A DNA stretch of 19,202 nt from Gammaproteobacteria bacterium. GTDB taxonomy: Bacteria; Pseudomonadota; Gammaproteobacteria; GRL18. Under the pieces are notes generated by a model. The model ran no database searches. It was not told the DNA's origin and saw nothing but the letters and a program-made list of their open reading frames with translations. Numbering within the stretch: position 1 is the stretch's first letter; each line of letters starts with the position of its first letter. Positions 5,293 through 12,833 of this stretch are shown here, piece by piece. Made by a program: the position numbers and the translations under genes. Location of the stretch: positions 1-19,202 of the forward strand of contig DAOVUK010000008.1 in the NCBI GenBank assembly GCA_030632625.1, written 5' to 3'.

Positions 5293-7005
5293 TTAATCGT
5301 CTTGTGCAGTATCTATATCATCAAGTTTATTGGATATTGCTTTTTGATGTGATTGCTTTTGATCTGACTGAGGTTCTTTAAGCTCAGGGGGTTGCTGATG
5401 AATATGGACATCTGTTTGTGGGAAAGGAATTGAAATTCCAGCTATATCAAATTGTTCTTTAACTGCACGGGTTATCTCCCAATATACAGTCCAGTAATCA
5501 GCAGTTTTAACCCAGGGACGGCAGATGAAGTTAACTGAAGAGTCAGCAAGTTCACTCACTTGGACAACTGATTCAGGATTATCCAGTACTAAAGGATGAT
5601 CAGATAATATCTGCTTCATAACCTGCATTGCCTTTTCAATATCATCGCTATAGCCGATACCAAAAACCATATCAACACGGCGTTCTTTACTATAGTGTGC
5701 ATTGATAATCACATCGCCCCAGATGGAATTATTGGGTACAATCATTAACTTATTATCAGGTGTCATGATGGTTGTTGAAACCAGTGTCATTGATTGTACT
5801 TTGCCCACAATACCAGCCACTTCGACCAGATCTTTAACATCAAAAGGACGGTAAAGCATAATCATAATACCACTGGCAAAGTTACTCAGTGTACTTTGCA
5901 GAGCAAAAGCAACAACAAAACCGGCGGCACCAATAATGGCCATAATTGGCGCGACACTAATACCTATTGCTGAAATTGCTACTAATATACCAGCAGCCAG
6001 AGTTAATCGACGTACAGTATTAATAAAAAAGTCATTTAATATATGTGAACTACTTTCAGTATAGCTCAACGCTTTTTTGACAGCATTACTTAAAATTTTA
6101 CTTAATATCAAAAAAACAAATAAAATGGCAATAAAAATGCCTGCATTGATAAGCCATTTCATCCCGCCGTCTTCTGAAAGTATGTATCCTTTAATACTTA
6201 ACCAGGTTGACTTGGAGTCACTGAGATCAAGTTTGATGCTGCCAACCGTATCAATATAACGTCGGTAAGGCATTACTTCAGCGAGTTCAATACCATTTTC
6301 ATCCAGGCCAATTTTTCGATTAATTTCACTGATGACCACATTGAGACGTTCAATTATGCCTCTTCGATCTTTACGTAATTTACTTAAAACTGCCAAAAGA
6401 TCTTCTTTGTGCTCCTCGATAACATCAACCTTTGTCACTTCAGCTTTTTCCGATTCAGAGCTCTGAACAAGTTCTTTATCTTTACTTTTCTGCTCTGTTA
6501 CGCTTGCCAGTTCATGTTTTAATTCATCTTTAATATCATTCTTTATATTGTCCTTTATTTCTTCCTTGAACTCTATTATCTCTTCTTTTAGATCACTCTC
6601 TATTTCTTTCTTTAACGCTTTTTTTAATTTTTCTTTTTCTTGTTCTTTGACATTATCGTCATCCTCGATGTCTTTCATCCGTTCTTCTATTTTTTCTTCG
6701 GCTTCCTTTATTTTTTCCTGATTGTCGATCTTCTTATTATCTTTAAGTACTTCCAATTTTGCTATGGATACTCGTTTTGCCGCTTTTTGTAATAGAAGCA
6801 GCCAGCCATCTGCTTCAACAAACAGCTCTTCTTTAGTCATTGGATTGAGTATTATTTGAAGCTTTTCTAGATTAATGCCTGGATTGCCAGTTGTCGTCGC
6901 CATTAAGGAACCCTTCGGTATTTCTTTTGCCATAACAAGACTGGAGCTTAACAAAAAAAATAGGATGAAAAAGGTGTAAGACATTAATTTATTTAAAGAT
7001 ACCAT
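5293..7005 (-). CDS. MscS-family mechanosensitive channel with periplasmic coiled coil
   Basis: A 570-aa channel of the MscS family, which opens when membrane tension rises and releases solutes after osmotic downshock. The start at 7005 is preferred over an ATG 24 bases upstream because AGGA lies six bases before it and the protein then begins with a clean signal peptide (1-26, ending SSSLVMA-KE). A highly charged helical region follows (about 85-175, many E/K, predicted coiled coil), unlike minimal MscS. Membrane helices are at about 283-305, 330-350 and the pore helix 354-383 (GAAGFVVAFALQSTLSNFAS). The beta domain has RPFDVKDLVEVAG and VPNN, and the C-terminal alpha/beta domain is complete to PFPQTDVHIH. 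The tail is Gln- and Asp-rich. Convergent with the cysteine-rich gene. Confidence 0.93.
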   Translation of the reverse strand: MVSLNKLMSYTFFILFFLLSSSLVMAKEIPKGSLMATTTGNPGINLEKLQIILNPMTKEELFVEADGWLLLLQKAAKRVSIAKLEVLKDNKKIDNQEKIKEAEEKIEERMKDIEDDDNVKEQEKEKLKKALKKEIESDLKEEIIEFKEEIKDNIKNDIKDELKHELASVTEQKSKDKELVQSSESEKAEVTKVDVIEEHKEDLLAVLSKLRKDRRGIIERLNVVISEINRKIGLDENGIELAEVMPYRRYIDTVGSIKLDLSDSKSTWLSIKGYILSEDGGMKWLINAGIFIAILFVFLILSKILSNAVKKALSYTESSSHILNDFFINTVRRLTLAAGILVAISAIGISVAPIMAIIGAAGFVVAFALQSTLSNFASGIMIMLYRPFDVKDLVEVAGIVGKVQSMTLVSTTIMTPDNKLMIVPNNSIWGDVIINAHYSKERRVDMVFGIGYSDDIEKAMQVMKQILSDHPLVLDNPESVVQVSELADSSVNFICRPWVKTADYWTVYWEITRAVKEQFDIAGISIPFPQTDVHIHQQPPELKEPQSDQKQSHQKAISNKLDDIDTAQDD

Positions 7006-7043
7006 GGTTTTTCCTGAAAATTTGATCATTGTAATTGCTAATT

Positions 7044-7378
7044 TTATTTTAGTGTCAAAAAAAGTGTAAGATACAATGACGGCTTTCCTTGAAAGGAGTC
7101 AAGAACATACCAGTAATCAACTTTTCCTGAAATAATAGAACAAGGAAATGATTCTTTTTTAGGGGATTCACTACGAGCATATTTACTCAAATTTTGCTTT
7201 GTACAGCCAAACAGATTCGCCATTTCTGATAAGTTAGCAATATAGGGACCCGCTTTTATCAGTTTTGCATGAGAGATAGCTTCAGCACTGCTTCAATTGC
7301 AGTTTTTATAGCTTCATACGCAGTGACTGATTCCCTTGTAAAATCGGCTGCCAAATAGCCTGCTTTTCCTATGCTCAT
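7044..7378 (-). pseudogene. Frameshifted small HTH protein remnant
   Basis: Two minus-strand frames together make one protein-like sequence. The first starts near 7378 and reads GKAGYLAADFTRESVTAYEA and on to IEAVLK. The second, shifted by one base near 7280, continues AISHAKLIKAGPYIANLSEM, ANLFGCTKQNLSKYARSES, and ends at the TAA at 7044. This matches a family of small bacterial DNA-binding proteins I recall, with ...DFTRE...A..A...AIP.AKL.E..PD..GL...A...GCSRQN.RK. The helix-turn-helix is the NLSEMANLFGCTKQNLSKYA part. Joining them requires one missing base (AAA to AA). The usual N-terminal part with an AGCDDA-type motif is not found, and a stop lies shortly upstream, so the gene is both frameshifted and truncated. 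Family recognition is from memory. Confidence 0.65.
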
Positions 7379-7459
7379 TAGCAAATTTTTCAATTAAATT
7401 TGCTCGAAATATCGCTTGTCATACCCAAGCTGCCATTCAGAACTTATAAATGTAATGGT

Positions 7460-7497
7460 AAAAAGCAGCAACTCAGGAACGCAGATTTATGTGTTGC
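7460..7497 (-). terminator. Possible terminator of the cold-shock gene
   Basis: On the minus strand, just after the cold-shock stop codon, GCAAC (7493-7497) pairs with GTTGC (7468-7472), with two more pairs outside one mismatch, followed by TGC and five T (7460-7464). The loop is long at 20 bases, so the call is tentative. Confidence 0.4.
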
Positions 7498-7500
7498 AGT

Positions 7501-7707
7501 TTAAAGAGAAACAACTTTATTTGCACAAGGGCCTTTTTGACCTTGGCCAACTTCGAACTCCACTGTTTGACCCTCATTTAGTGTTGCAAAGGCGCCGCCA
7601 CTTTGGATTTCTGAATGATGAACAAAAAGGTCTTTGCTGCCATCTTCGGGTGTAATGAAACCATAACCTTTATCAGCGTTGAACCACTTAACTGTACCTT
7701 TACTCAT
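7501..7707 (-). CDS. Cold-shock protein, CspA family
   Basis: A 68-aa single cold-shock domain, an RNA/ssDNA-binding beta barrel that melts RNA structure. RNP1 (KGYGFI, residues 13-18) and RNP2 (LFVHH, 27-31) are intact, along with the N-terminal GTVKWFN and the C-terminal GPCANKV. One cysteine, in GPCANKV, is typical of the family. The length is standard. The start region is unusual: ATGAGTAAA occurs twice, separated by an A-run, so a five-codon reading frame (MSKKK) ends in the ATGA that holds the real start. The leader is long, about 110 bases if the -10-like TACAAT at 7819-7824 is used, as in regulated csp genes. Which Csp paralogue it is cannot be told. Confidence 0.95.
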   Translation of the reverse strand: MSKGTVKWFNADKGYGFITPEDGSKDLFVHHSEIQSGGAFATLNEGQTVEFEVGQGQKGPCANKVVSL

Positions 7708-7721
7708 TTTTTTTTACTCAT
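7704..7721 (-). other. Upstream mini-ORF overlapping the cold-shock start
   Basis: ATG AGT AAA AAA AAA TGA starts at 7721, and its stop TGA overlaps the ATG of the cold-shock gene (ATGA). The first nine bases repeat the first nine of the gene itself. No ribosome site precedes it, so translation is uncertain. The A9 run could also allow slippage: one additional A would fuse MSKKK in frame to the protein. Confidence 0.4.
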
Positions 7722-7824
7722 ATTATTGGTGAATGATATTAATTTTATCTTCGAATTCACCGGTTCGAACATAAAGTGATAGATTTCGACAAATACACAT
7801 AACAAATCGGTAAAAGTCATTGTA
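7708..7824 (-). promoter_or_regulatory. 5' leader and possible -10 box of the cold-shock gene
   Basis: A TACAAT at 7819-7824 (minus strand) is the best -10 match; no good -35 is seen. It would give a leader of about 105-110 bases, in the range of temperature-regulated csp leaders. The remaining bases up to 8006 have no recognisable feature. Confidence 0.3.
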
Positions 7825-8006
7825 GCAGAGTTATGACATTAATTAATGTAGGGTTTTCATAATATTTATAAGAAAAACAGCTTTATCAAGTTTAAGGTGT
7901 TATAAGATTTTGAATTGTCGCCATCAGGATAATTAAGCTTGATTCTCAATTGGCATCAATAGCAAGAATAGGTCAAAACTGTAATCTTTTATGATTCATT
8001 CATTAT

Positions 8007-8213
8007 TCAATCTTCCAGGTCTGGCTGTTTTTCCAGATAATCGAACACTCCGAATAAATTATTGAAGCAGTAGAACTCGTCTGTTTCATCTTTATTGATG
8101 CAAAACTGGATGCGTTCATTATCATCAAGCTCAAGATAAATGTAGTAGTGTTTCTTCGTCGCTTTCTTCACGGCTCCCGCTAAATCAAATTCAGTGTATG
8201 TATTCATATTCAT
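8007..8213 (-). CDS. Hypothetical acidic protein, 68 aa
   Basis: Not recognised. It is small, soluble and acidic, rich in Asp, Glu, Tyr and Phe, with a beta-like HYYIYLELDDNERIQFCIN (residues 22-40) and a helix-like FYCFNNLFGVFDYLEKQP near the end. It has two cysteines and no signal peptide or membrane segment. The ATG is preceded by AAAGG about nine bases upstream, and a second ATG two codons on could also serve. It stands alone between the cold-shock gene and a 390-base spacer. Codon use looks ordinary for the window, which supports a real gene, but nothing shows its function. Confidence 0.6.
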   Translation of the reverse strand: MNMNTYTEFDLAGAVKKATKKHYYIYLELDDNERIQFCINKDETDEFYCFNNLFGVFDYLEKQPDLED

Positions 8214-8602
8214 GAGAGAACCTTTAGATTGTAGTAGAAAAAATCAGTAGTATTGCTGGCAACTGTGCTTTAATTGTTAGTTTATCTCGTGTTTTATTGT
8301 AACTGGTAGTCGAGTGGTTGCCCATGGTTATTTTCGCCAATCAGATGAATTTTTAAGTTTATAACTAAAAGCCATATATGGGAGTTGAGCTAACATGTAA
8401 ATGGTCGAAAAGCGGACAATTTATTGTAGCTTGTTATCATGAGCTGGCCATTTTGGCTAACTTATGGTCGCATGACTACATTGACTTTTCTTTGGTTTTT
8501 TCGCTTAAGAGTGATGGCAGAACGTAGCCAACAGCAGGCGCTTTAGGCGAAGCGTCCCAATGAAGTACACCTTGTATATCGAAGTGCGCTTTGCCTAAAG
8601 AC
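8214..8602. other. 389-base spacer with an inverted repeat
   Basis: No gene or RNA is recognised here. The one clear structure is CTTTAGGCGAAGCG (8541-8554) inverted as CGCTTTGCCTAAAG (8587-8600), one mismatch in 14, with 32 bases between. It ends two bases before the stop codon of the isochorismatase-family gene and could be its transcription stop or a mobile-element end. Short open frames on both strands show no family resemblance. Confidence 0.5.
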
Positions 8603-9274
8603 CTATATACCCATGAGTTTCAGCAATTCTCCACTGCTGATGACATGGCAATAGATCATGTTAAGTATCTCCAGCTCATTTCGGTGCAGCTCATCTGTTC
8701 CTGCCGCACAACAGTCCTCCACCAGGATGACATTGAAACTTTCATCCGCCAGGCTGCGCACTGTCGATGAGATACATTGATCGGTAAATATACCAGTGAG
8801 CACCACATTTTTTATACCCATGTTATGCAGCACCAGACGCAGGTTGGTTCCAGTGAGGGCACTGTCGGTGGTTTTAGTAACCACAATCTCACCTTCCCGT
8901 GGTGCAAGTTCTGTCACGATCTGAGCATCCTCACGATTCTTCGGCAGCAGCAGGTAATTCCAGCCCGGCTTTTTCTGACTTAATGAGCGATCCTTGCCAT
9001 CCTCCAGCAGACAGGCAATACGGGCATGCAGCACATCCATTCCATGCCGCCGAAAGCGATCCTGCAGTTGGGCCGTCGTCGGAATGACAATGTCATGCAT
9101 ACGCTTGTGAAAAGCTGCCCAGCGTTTCTTTTCCAACGGGTCATCCGAAGGTGTCAGATAAGTGTTCTGCACATCAATACTTAGCAGCGCAGTTTCATCT
9201 GTGGGAAGCGAGAGATCAGCAGGTTCCTCAGCACCCTCATAATAGAAGGAGCGATAGTCAGTTTTCCAGTTCAT
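8603..9274 (-). CDS. Isochorismatase-family cysteine hydrolase
   Basis: A 223-aa hydrolase of the isochorismatase/nicotinamidase superfamily, in which a Cys-Asp-Lys triad hydrolyses amides or an enol ether. The triad is visible: D34 in LLSIDVQNTY, K134 in VVTKTTDSALTGTNL, and C167 in GIFTDQCISSTVRSLAD. The Gly-Ile-xx-(cis)-peptide region before the cysteine and the helix after it fit the family. The N-terminal segment before the first strand (about 28 residues) is longer than in nicotinamidases and recalls biuret/N-carbamoyl amidohydrolases and uncharacterised cysteine hydrolases; the substrate cannot be called. GC is about 51 percent by my counts over several lines, against about 38-40 percent around it, which suggests acquisition by transfer. 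It stands 136 bases after trmL. Confidence 0.9.
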   Translation of the reverse strand: MNWKTDYRSFYYEGAEEPADLSLPTDETALLSIDVQNTYLTPSDDPLEKKRWAAFHKRMHDIVIPTTAQLQDRFRRHGMDVLHARIACLLEDGKDRSLSQKKPGWNYLLLPKNREDAQIVTELAPREGEIVVTKTTDSALTGTNLRLVLHNMGIKNVVLTGIFTDQCISSTVRSLADESFNVILVEDCCAAGTDELHRNELEILNMIYCHVISSGELLKLMGI

Positions 9275-9410
9275 ATTGATACCAGTTTTAATGTGATTGT
9301 GGACATGTTTAAGTTTTTACACTAATCTTCCGGCATCAATAGTTCAAAAAAGTGTTCAACAACAGCATATCCTAAAAGCTGCACAGATTTTATATTTATT
9401 TCAAATAATG

Positions 9411-9875
9411 CTATTGCCCGCCTGAAAAACCATTTTGACGCCATGCCTCATAACTTATAATAGCAACCGCGTTAGATAGATTTAAGCTTCTGCTATTGTG
9501 CTTCATAGGGATCCTCAAACGCCGGCTGGGATCAATTGTCTGCATAACATCATCAGGTAATCCATGAGTTTCTGAACCAAATAATAAGACATCATCTGCC
9601 TGGTATTGAAGTTGATCATGAGCTCTGCTGCCCTTGGTGGTACAGGCCAGAATTCTTCTTCCCTGCATTGACTGAAGAAATATTGCATAATTTTTATATC
9701 GAGTGACATTGGCTAAATCATGATAATCCAGCCCGGCACGGCGCAGTTTTTTTTCTTCAAAGTCAAAACCAAGCGGCTCGATCAAATGTAATTGACAGCC
9801 ATTATTCGCCGCCAGGCGAATAATATTTCCAGTGTTAGGGGCGATACGTGGTTCATAGAGTGCAATATGAAACAT
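9411..9875 (-). CDS. trmL: tRNA (cytidine/uridine-2'-O)-methyltransferase TrmL
   Basis: SPOUT-class methyltransferase (YibK) that adds a 2'-O-methyl to position 34 of tRNA-Leu isoacceptors, using S-adenosylmethionine bound in a trefoil knot. Family motifs are in place: [18 protein letters not shown] (7-24) with the catalytic-region Asn and Arg, [11 protein letters not shown] (97-107), and the knot sequence [19 protein letters not shown] (121-139). Its 154 aa are the standard length. The start follows the conserved [10 protein letters not shown]-terminus. It is the last gene of the yibN-to-trmL run, 18 bases after murI, so it is probably co-transcribed with it. In E. coli the same gene also lies in this gene neighbourhood, near gpsA and secB. 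Confidence 0.95.
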   Translation of the reverse strand: MFHIALYEPRIAPNTGNIIRLAANNGCQLHLIEPLGFDFEEKKLRRAGLDYHDLANVTRYKNYAIFLQSMQGRRILACTTKGSRAHDQLQYQADDVLLFGSETHGLPDDVMQTIDPSRRLRIPMKHNSRSLNLSNAVAIISYEAWRQNGFSGGQ

Positions 9876-9893
9876 TTGAATTCCTGGTCAGAG

Positions 9894-10742
9894 TTAAGGT
9901 AAACAGTTCACCACCACTTCTTTGTTAAGAAGACGCTTCATGGTTGCCCGGGTATTATTAATAGAGCCCGTAGTAAAATAGGCAATGGAACCGTCCCCTG
10001 ATATTTTTTTCAAAGCCGCCTGTTCAAGCACACGAACCAGTTGCTCTGCTATAGCCCGGCTGGTATCGACCAGATGGATTGAGTCATTAATTATTTTTTT
10101 GATCTGCTTTGTTAAAAAAGAGTAGTGAGTACAGCCAAGTACAATCGTATCAACCTGCCTGGCTAATAATAAGGATAAATATTTTTCTAATAAGCGGATA
10201 GTTTCCGGTGCATTCAGCAAACCCGCTTCAACCTGATCAGCCAGTCCCGGACAAGCCTGATGATATAAATTGACTGAACTGATAAATCGCTGACTCAATT
10301 CATTATAACGTTCACTGGATAGAGTGCCTGCCGTTGCCATAATGCCGACATTGTTATTTTCAGTCATAGCCATGGCAGGTTTTATACCCGGTTCAACACC
10401 TATAAATGGAATGCCATATTGCTGGCGAAACTTCTCAATAATGGATGCTGTCGCAGTATTGCAGGCAATAACAATGGTTTTGCTGCCCTGTGAGAGAAAA
10501 TATTCGGTTATAATTCTGGAACGCTGTTCAATATAAGACTCATCTTTACAACCATAGGGTGCATGACCACTATCGGCAACATAAAGGAGGTTTTCAGAGG
10601 GTAATAATTGATGGATATGCTGTAATACCGAAAGCCCGCCAACTCCGGAATCAAAAATACCGATTGGCCCGTCTGCAAATTGCTGATCTTCAAAGCATTG
10701 AGAACCAGAGCACTGAGAACCAGAGCAAGGGTTATTTTTCAT
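9894..10742 (-). CDS. murI: Glutamate racemase MurI
   Basis: Cofactor-independent racemase that makes D-glutamate for peptidoglycan. Both catalytic cysteines are present in their motifs: C94 in VIACNTATA and C204 in VLGCTHY. The substrate-binding GIFDSGVGGLSVL (28-40) is intact, as is PYG around residue 62. At 282 aa the length is normal. The N-terminus is odd: residues 6-16 read CSGSQCSGSQC, from a 15-bp tandem repeat in the DNA, and this segment lies before the conserved domain. No other in-frame start is found between the ATG and the GIFDSG motif, so the repeat is translated if the ATG is right. No strong ribosome site is seen. It lies 33 bases after gpsA. Confidence 0.96.
   Translation of the reverse strand: MKNNPCSGSQCSGSQCFEDQQFADGPIGIFDSGVGGLSVLQHIHQLLPSENLLYVADSGHAPYGCKDESYIEQRSRIITEYFLSQGSKTIVIACNTATASIIEKFRQQYGIPFIGVEPGIKPAMAMTENNNVGIMATAGTLSSERYNELSQRFISSVNLYHQACPGLADQVEAGLLNAPETIRLLEKYLSLLLARQVDTIVLGCTHYSFLTKQIKKIINDSIHLVDTSRAIAEQLVRVLEQAALKKISGDGSIAYFTTGSINNTRATMKRLLNKEVVVNCLP
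10700..10729. repeat. Two 15-bp tandem units in the murI 5' end
   Basis: GAGAACCAGAGCA is repeated at 10700 and 10715 (15-bp period; the last two bases of the unit differ). On the minus strand it codes for CSGSQ twice. A degenerate third copy may precede it at 10691. Confidence 0.8.
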
Positions 10743-10775
10743 TGCGCCAGGAAGTAAAAGAATCTAACAAAAGAT

Positions 10776-11774
10776 TCATTCTGATTTGTAATCCCGGGTT
10801 AATAGATTTTGCACTGCTTTTTGAGGTGCCAGCCCCTGATATAAAACCTGATAAACCTGCTCAACAATGGGCATTTCAATCTTCAGTTCCTGAGCCAGTG
10901 AATAAATTTGTTTTGCTGCCTGAACACCTTCAACAACCTGTTTAATTTCAGCTTCTGCCTGTTCAATGTTCTGCCCTCTGCCAATGGCAAGGCCCATACG
11001 CCGGTTTCTGGACTGATCATCGGTACAGGTAAGCAATAAATCACCCAGACCGGATAAACCCATAATGGTCTGATTTTCCGCTCCGAGCCTACGTGACAGG
11101 AGACTGATTTCATGCAGTCCACGGGTGATCAATGCTGCACGGGTATTGGCACCATAGCCAAGACCATCTGCAATTCCAGCAGCGATCGCCATCACGTTTT
11201 TTGCTGCGCCGCCAACTTCCAGACCAACAATATCATGACTGACATAAGGCCGCAGAGTGGCATTACCAAGTAATTCAGACAATTCCTGAGCATAGACAAT
11301 ATCATTAGCAGCAATCGTCAGCGCTGTGGGTAAACCTTTTGCCACTTCAGTGGCAAATGTGGGCCCCGAAATAACAGCCTGATGAATTTTTTTTTGAAAA
11401 ACTTCATCAACAACGTTGTGAAGTAATTGATGAGTTTGCGGCTCCAGCCCCTTGGTGGCCCAGCTGATACGCTGAATTTGTGGTTTTATTGCATTAACTT
11501 TCAACAAGGTATCACGAAAAGCATGACTTGGAACGACGACCAGCAGCTCTTCACTTTGCAGCACAGCATATTCCAGATCACTGCTAAGGTTCAATGATTC
11601 TGGAAATGCTATATCGGGAAGGAAAAAAGAATTTTCACCTGCTTGCTGCATGGTGTTTATTTTTTCTTTACTTCTACCCCATAGGAGCACTTTATGACCA
11701 TTTTTAGCTAATAAAATAGCCAGTGCAGTTCCCCAGGAACCTGCACCCAGAACAGTGATGCTTTGCTGTGTCAT
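10776..11774 (-). CDS. gpsA: NAD(P)-dependent glycerol-3-phosphate dehydrogenase GpsA
   Basis: Makes sn-glycerol 3-phosphate from dihydroxyacetone phosphate, the start of phospholipid synthesis. The N-terminal Rossmann motif is GAGSWGTALAILLA (10-23). Other family marks are ISGPTFATEVAKGLPTA (about 141-157), the catalytic-domain GGAAKNVMAIAAGIADGLGYG with its active lysine, NTRAALITRGLHEI and GLGDLLLTCTDDQSRNRRMG (about 242-261). The 332-aa length is standard. It follows secB by 43 bases and precedes murI by 33, so it belongs to the same minus-strand transcription unit. The secB-gpsA pairing is a conserved gammaproteobacterial arrangement. Nothing unusual is seen. Confidence 0.97.
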   Translation of the reverse strand: MTQQSITVLGAGSWGTALAILLAKNGHKVLLWGRSKEKINTMQQAGENSFFLPDIAFPESLNLSSDLEYAVLQSEELLVVVPSHAFRDTLLKVNAIKPQIQRISWATKGLEPQTHQLLHNVVDEVFQKKIHQAVISGPTFATEVAKGLPTALTIAANDIVYAQELSELLGNATLRPYVSHDIVGLEVGGAAKNVMAIAAGIADGLGYGANTRAALITRGLHEISLLSRRLGAENQTIMGLSGLGDLLLTCTDDQSRNRRMGLAIGRGQNIEQAEAEIKQVVEGVQAAKQIYSLAQELKIEMPIVEQVYQVLYQGLAPQKAVQNLLTRDYKSE

Positions 11775-11817
11775 GCTGCTTGTGTTGCTCTACTTTGTTA
11801 AGAATTTATTTGAAAAA

Positions 11818-12324
11818 TCAATGCACCGCATCAGAAGCTGGTGATTCACCCTTTTCTTCCTGCTGTGCCTGACGTTGCTGCAGGTGCTGCGCATAAACCG
11901 CATCAAAGTTAACAGGCTGTAGAATAAGTTGAGGAAAACCGCCTTTATTAACCAGTTCAGAAATCACTTCACGAACATAAGGGAATAATATATTTGGCGA
12001 ATAGCTGCCTAACATGGCATCCAGCTGCTGCTTTTCAAAGCCAGCCACATTAAAAATACCTGCCTGTTCAACTTCAGCCAGAAAAGCCGTCTTTTCGCCG
12101 ACTTTCACGGTAACAGTCACCGTTAATACGACTTCAAAAGTATCTTTGCCAAGAGGATTAACTGCGGTATGCAGATCAACTTTTAATTCAGGCTCCCACT
12201 TCAGAGTAAACATTTCCGGTGAGTTAGGTGTTTCAAAAGAGACATCTTTACAGTAGATTTTTTGAATAATAAACTGTTGCTCTGCTGGTTTGTCATTTGT
12301 CTCGCTTGCTTGTTCGTCTGCCAT
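11818..12324 (-). CDS. secB: Protein-export chaperone SecB
   Basis: Tetrameric cytosolic chaperone that keeps preproteins unfolded and hands them to SecA. The start at 12324 is chosen over a more distant ATG at 12387 because AGGGA lies about eight bases upstream and it gives a 168-aa protein that begins, like known SecB, MADEQASE...FIIQKIYCKDVSFE. The longer frame would overlap trxC. Family sequence is clear: KDVSFETPNSPEMF (about 26-39), the beta-rich KVDLHTAV, GIFNVAGF, ILFPYVREVISELVNKGGFP and LQPVNFDAVYAQHLQQR. The C-terminal tail is acidic and flexible, as usual. It lies 41 bases after trxC. Confidence 0.96.
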   Translation of the reverse strand: MADEQASETNDKPAEQQFIIQKIYCKDVSFETPNSPEMFTLKWEPELKVDLHTAVNPLGKDTFEVVLTVTVTVKVGEKTAFLAEVEQAGIFNVAGFEKQQLDAMLGSYSPNILFPYVREVISELVNKGGFPQLILQPVNFDAVYAQHLQQRQAQQEEKGESPASDAVH

Positions 12325-12365
12325 AATAATCCCTGATTTTTCCTGATAATTGTTATTGTTTAATA

Positions 12366-12800
12366 TTAAAGATGACTCTGCACCCACTGAATCAGACTGT
12401 TTTGCTCCATAGCGCCGGCTTGTCGTGAAATTTCTTTACCATGATGAAACAAGGCGATAGTCGGAATACTGCGGATATTATATTGCGCCGCCAGACTTTG
12501 TTCCTGCTCGGTATTCACTTTAACCAGCTCTAATTGATACTGAAAATGACGTGCCGTTTGTGCAAACACCGGTGCCATCATTTTACAGGGGCCGCACCAT
12601 GGAGCCCAAAAATCAACCAGAACCGGTAAATCATTTTTTTCAATGTGCTTACTAAAACGGGACGCATTCAATTCAACGGGCTGGCCAGGTAATAATAATT
12701 GCTGGCATTTACCACATTTTCCACCTGCTGATAATTTGCTGGCAGGGATTCGATTAATGCCATCACAATGAGGGCAAACAATATGTACCATGTCACTCAT
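12366..12800 (-). CDS. trxC: Thioredoxin 2 (TrxC)
   Basis: A zinc-binding cytosolic thioredoxin that reduces disulfides and is linked to oxidative stress. An N-terminal zinc ribbon has CX2C (C9, C12) and CX2C (C29, C32), and the thioredoxin domain carries the WCGPC active site (W68-C72) and the cis-proline motif RSIPTIALF. The 144-aa length and domain order match E. coli TrxC. It is inserted between grxC and secB, which are adjacent in E. coli, so it adds to a thiol-redox group with YibN and GrxC. The gap to grxC is 33 bases. The start follows a GGAGC ribosome-site-like stretch. Confidence 0.96.
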   Translation of the reverse strand: MSDMVHIVCPHCDGINRIPASKLSAGGKCGKCQQLLLPGQPVELNASRFSKHIEKNDLPVLVDFWAPWCGPCKMMAPVFAQTARHFQYQLELVKVNTEQEQSLAAQYNIRSIPTIALFHHGKEISRQAGAMEQNSLIQWVQSHL

Positions 12801-12833
12801 ATAGGTGCTCCTTAATTTTAAGCTGAGGCCTCT

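Noticed and set aside
7006..7029. The MscS start at 7029.
   Set aside because: No ribosome site there; AGGA precedes the ATG at 7005, which gives a normal signal peptide.
7416..7655. A 79-aa plus-strand frame opposite the cold-shock gene.
   Set aside because: It is the antisense shadow of a clear cold-shock gene.
8433..8550. Short plus-strand frames in the 8214-8602 spacer, and the idea of an integron attC site.
   Set aside because: The frames lack ribosome sites and family matches; the attC core pattern RYYYAAC/GTTRRRY could not be fitted.
9322..9444. A 40-aa minus-strand frame ([16 protein letters not shown]...) overlapping the end of trmL.
   Set aside because: No ribosome site, no recognised family, and frames of this length are common by chance in AT-rich DNA.
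12325..12387. A longer SecB starting at 12387.
   Set aside because: It would overlap trxC, lacks a ribosome site, and adds 21 residues not found in SecB, while 12324 has AGGGA upstream.
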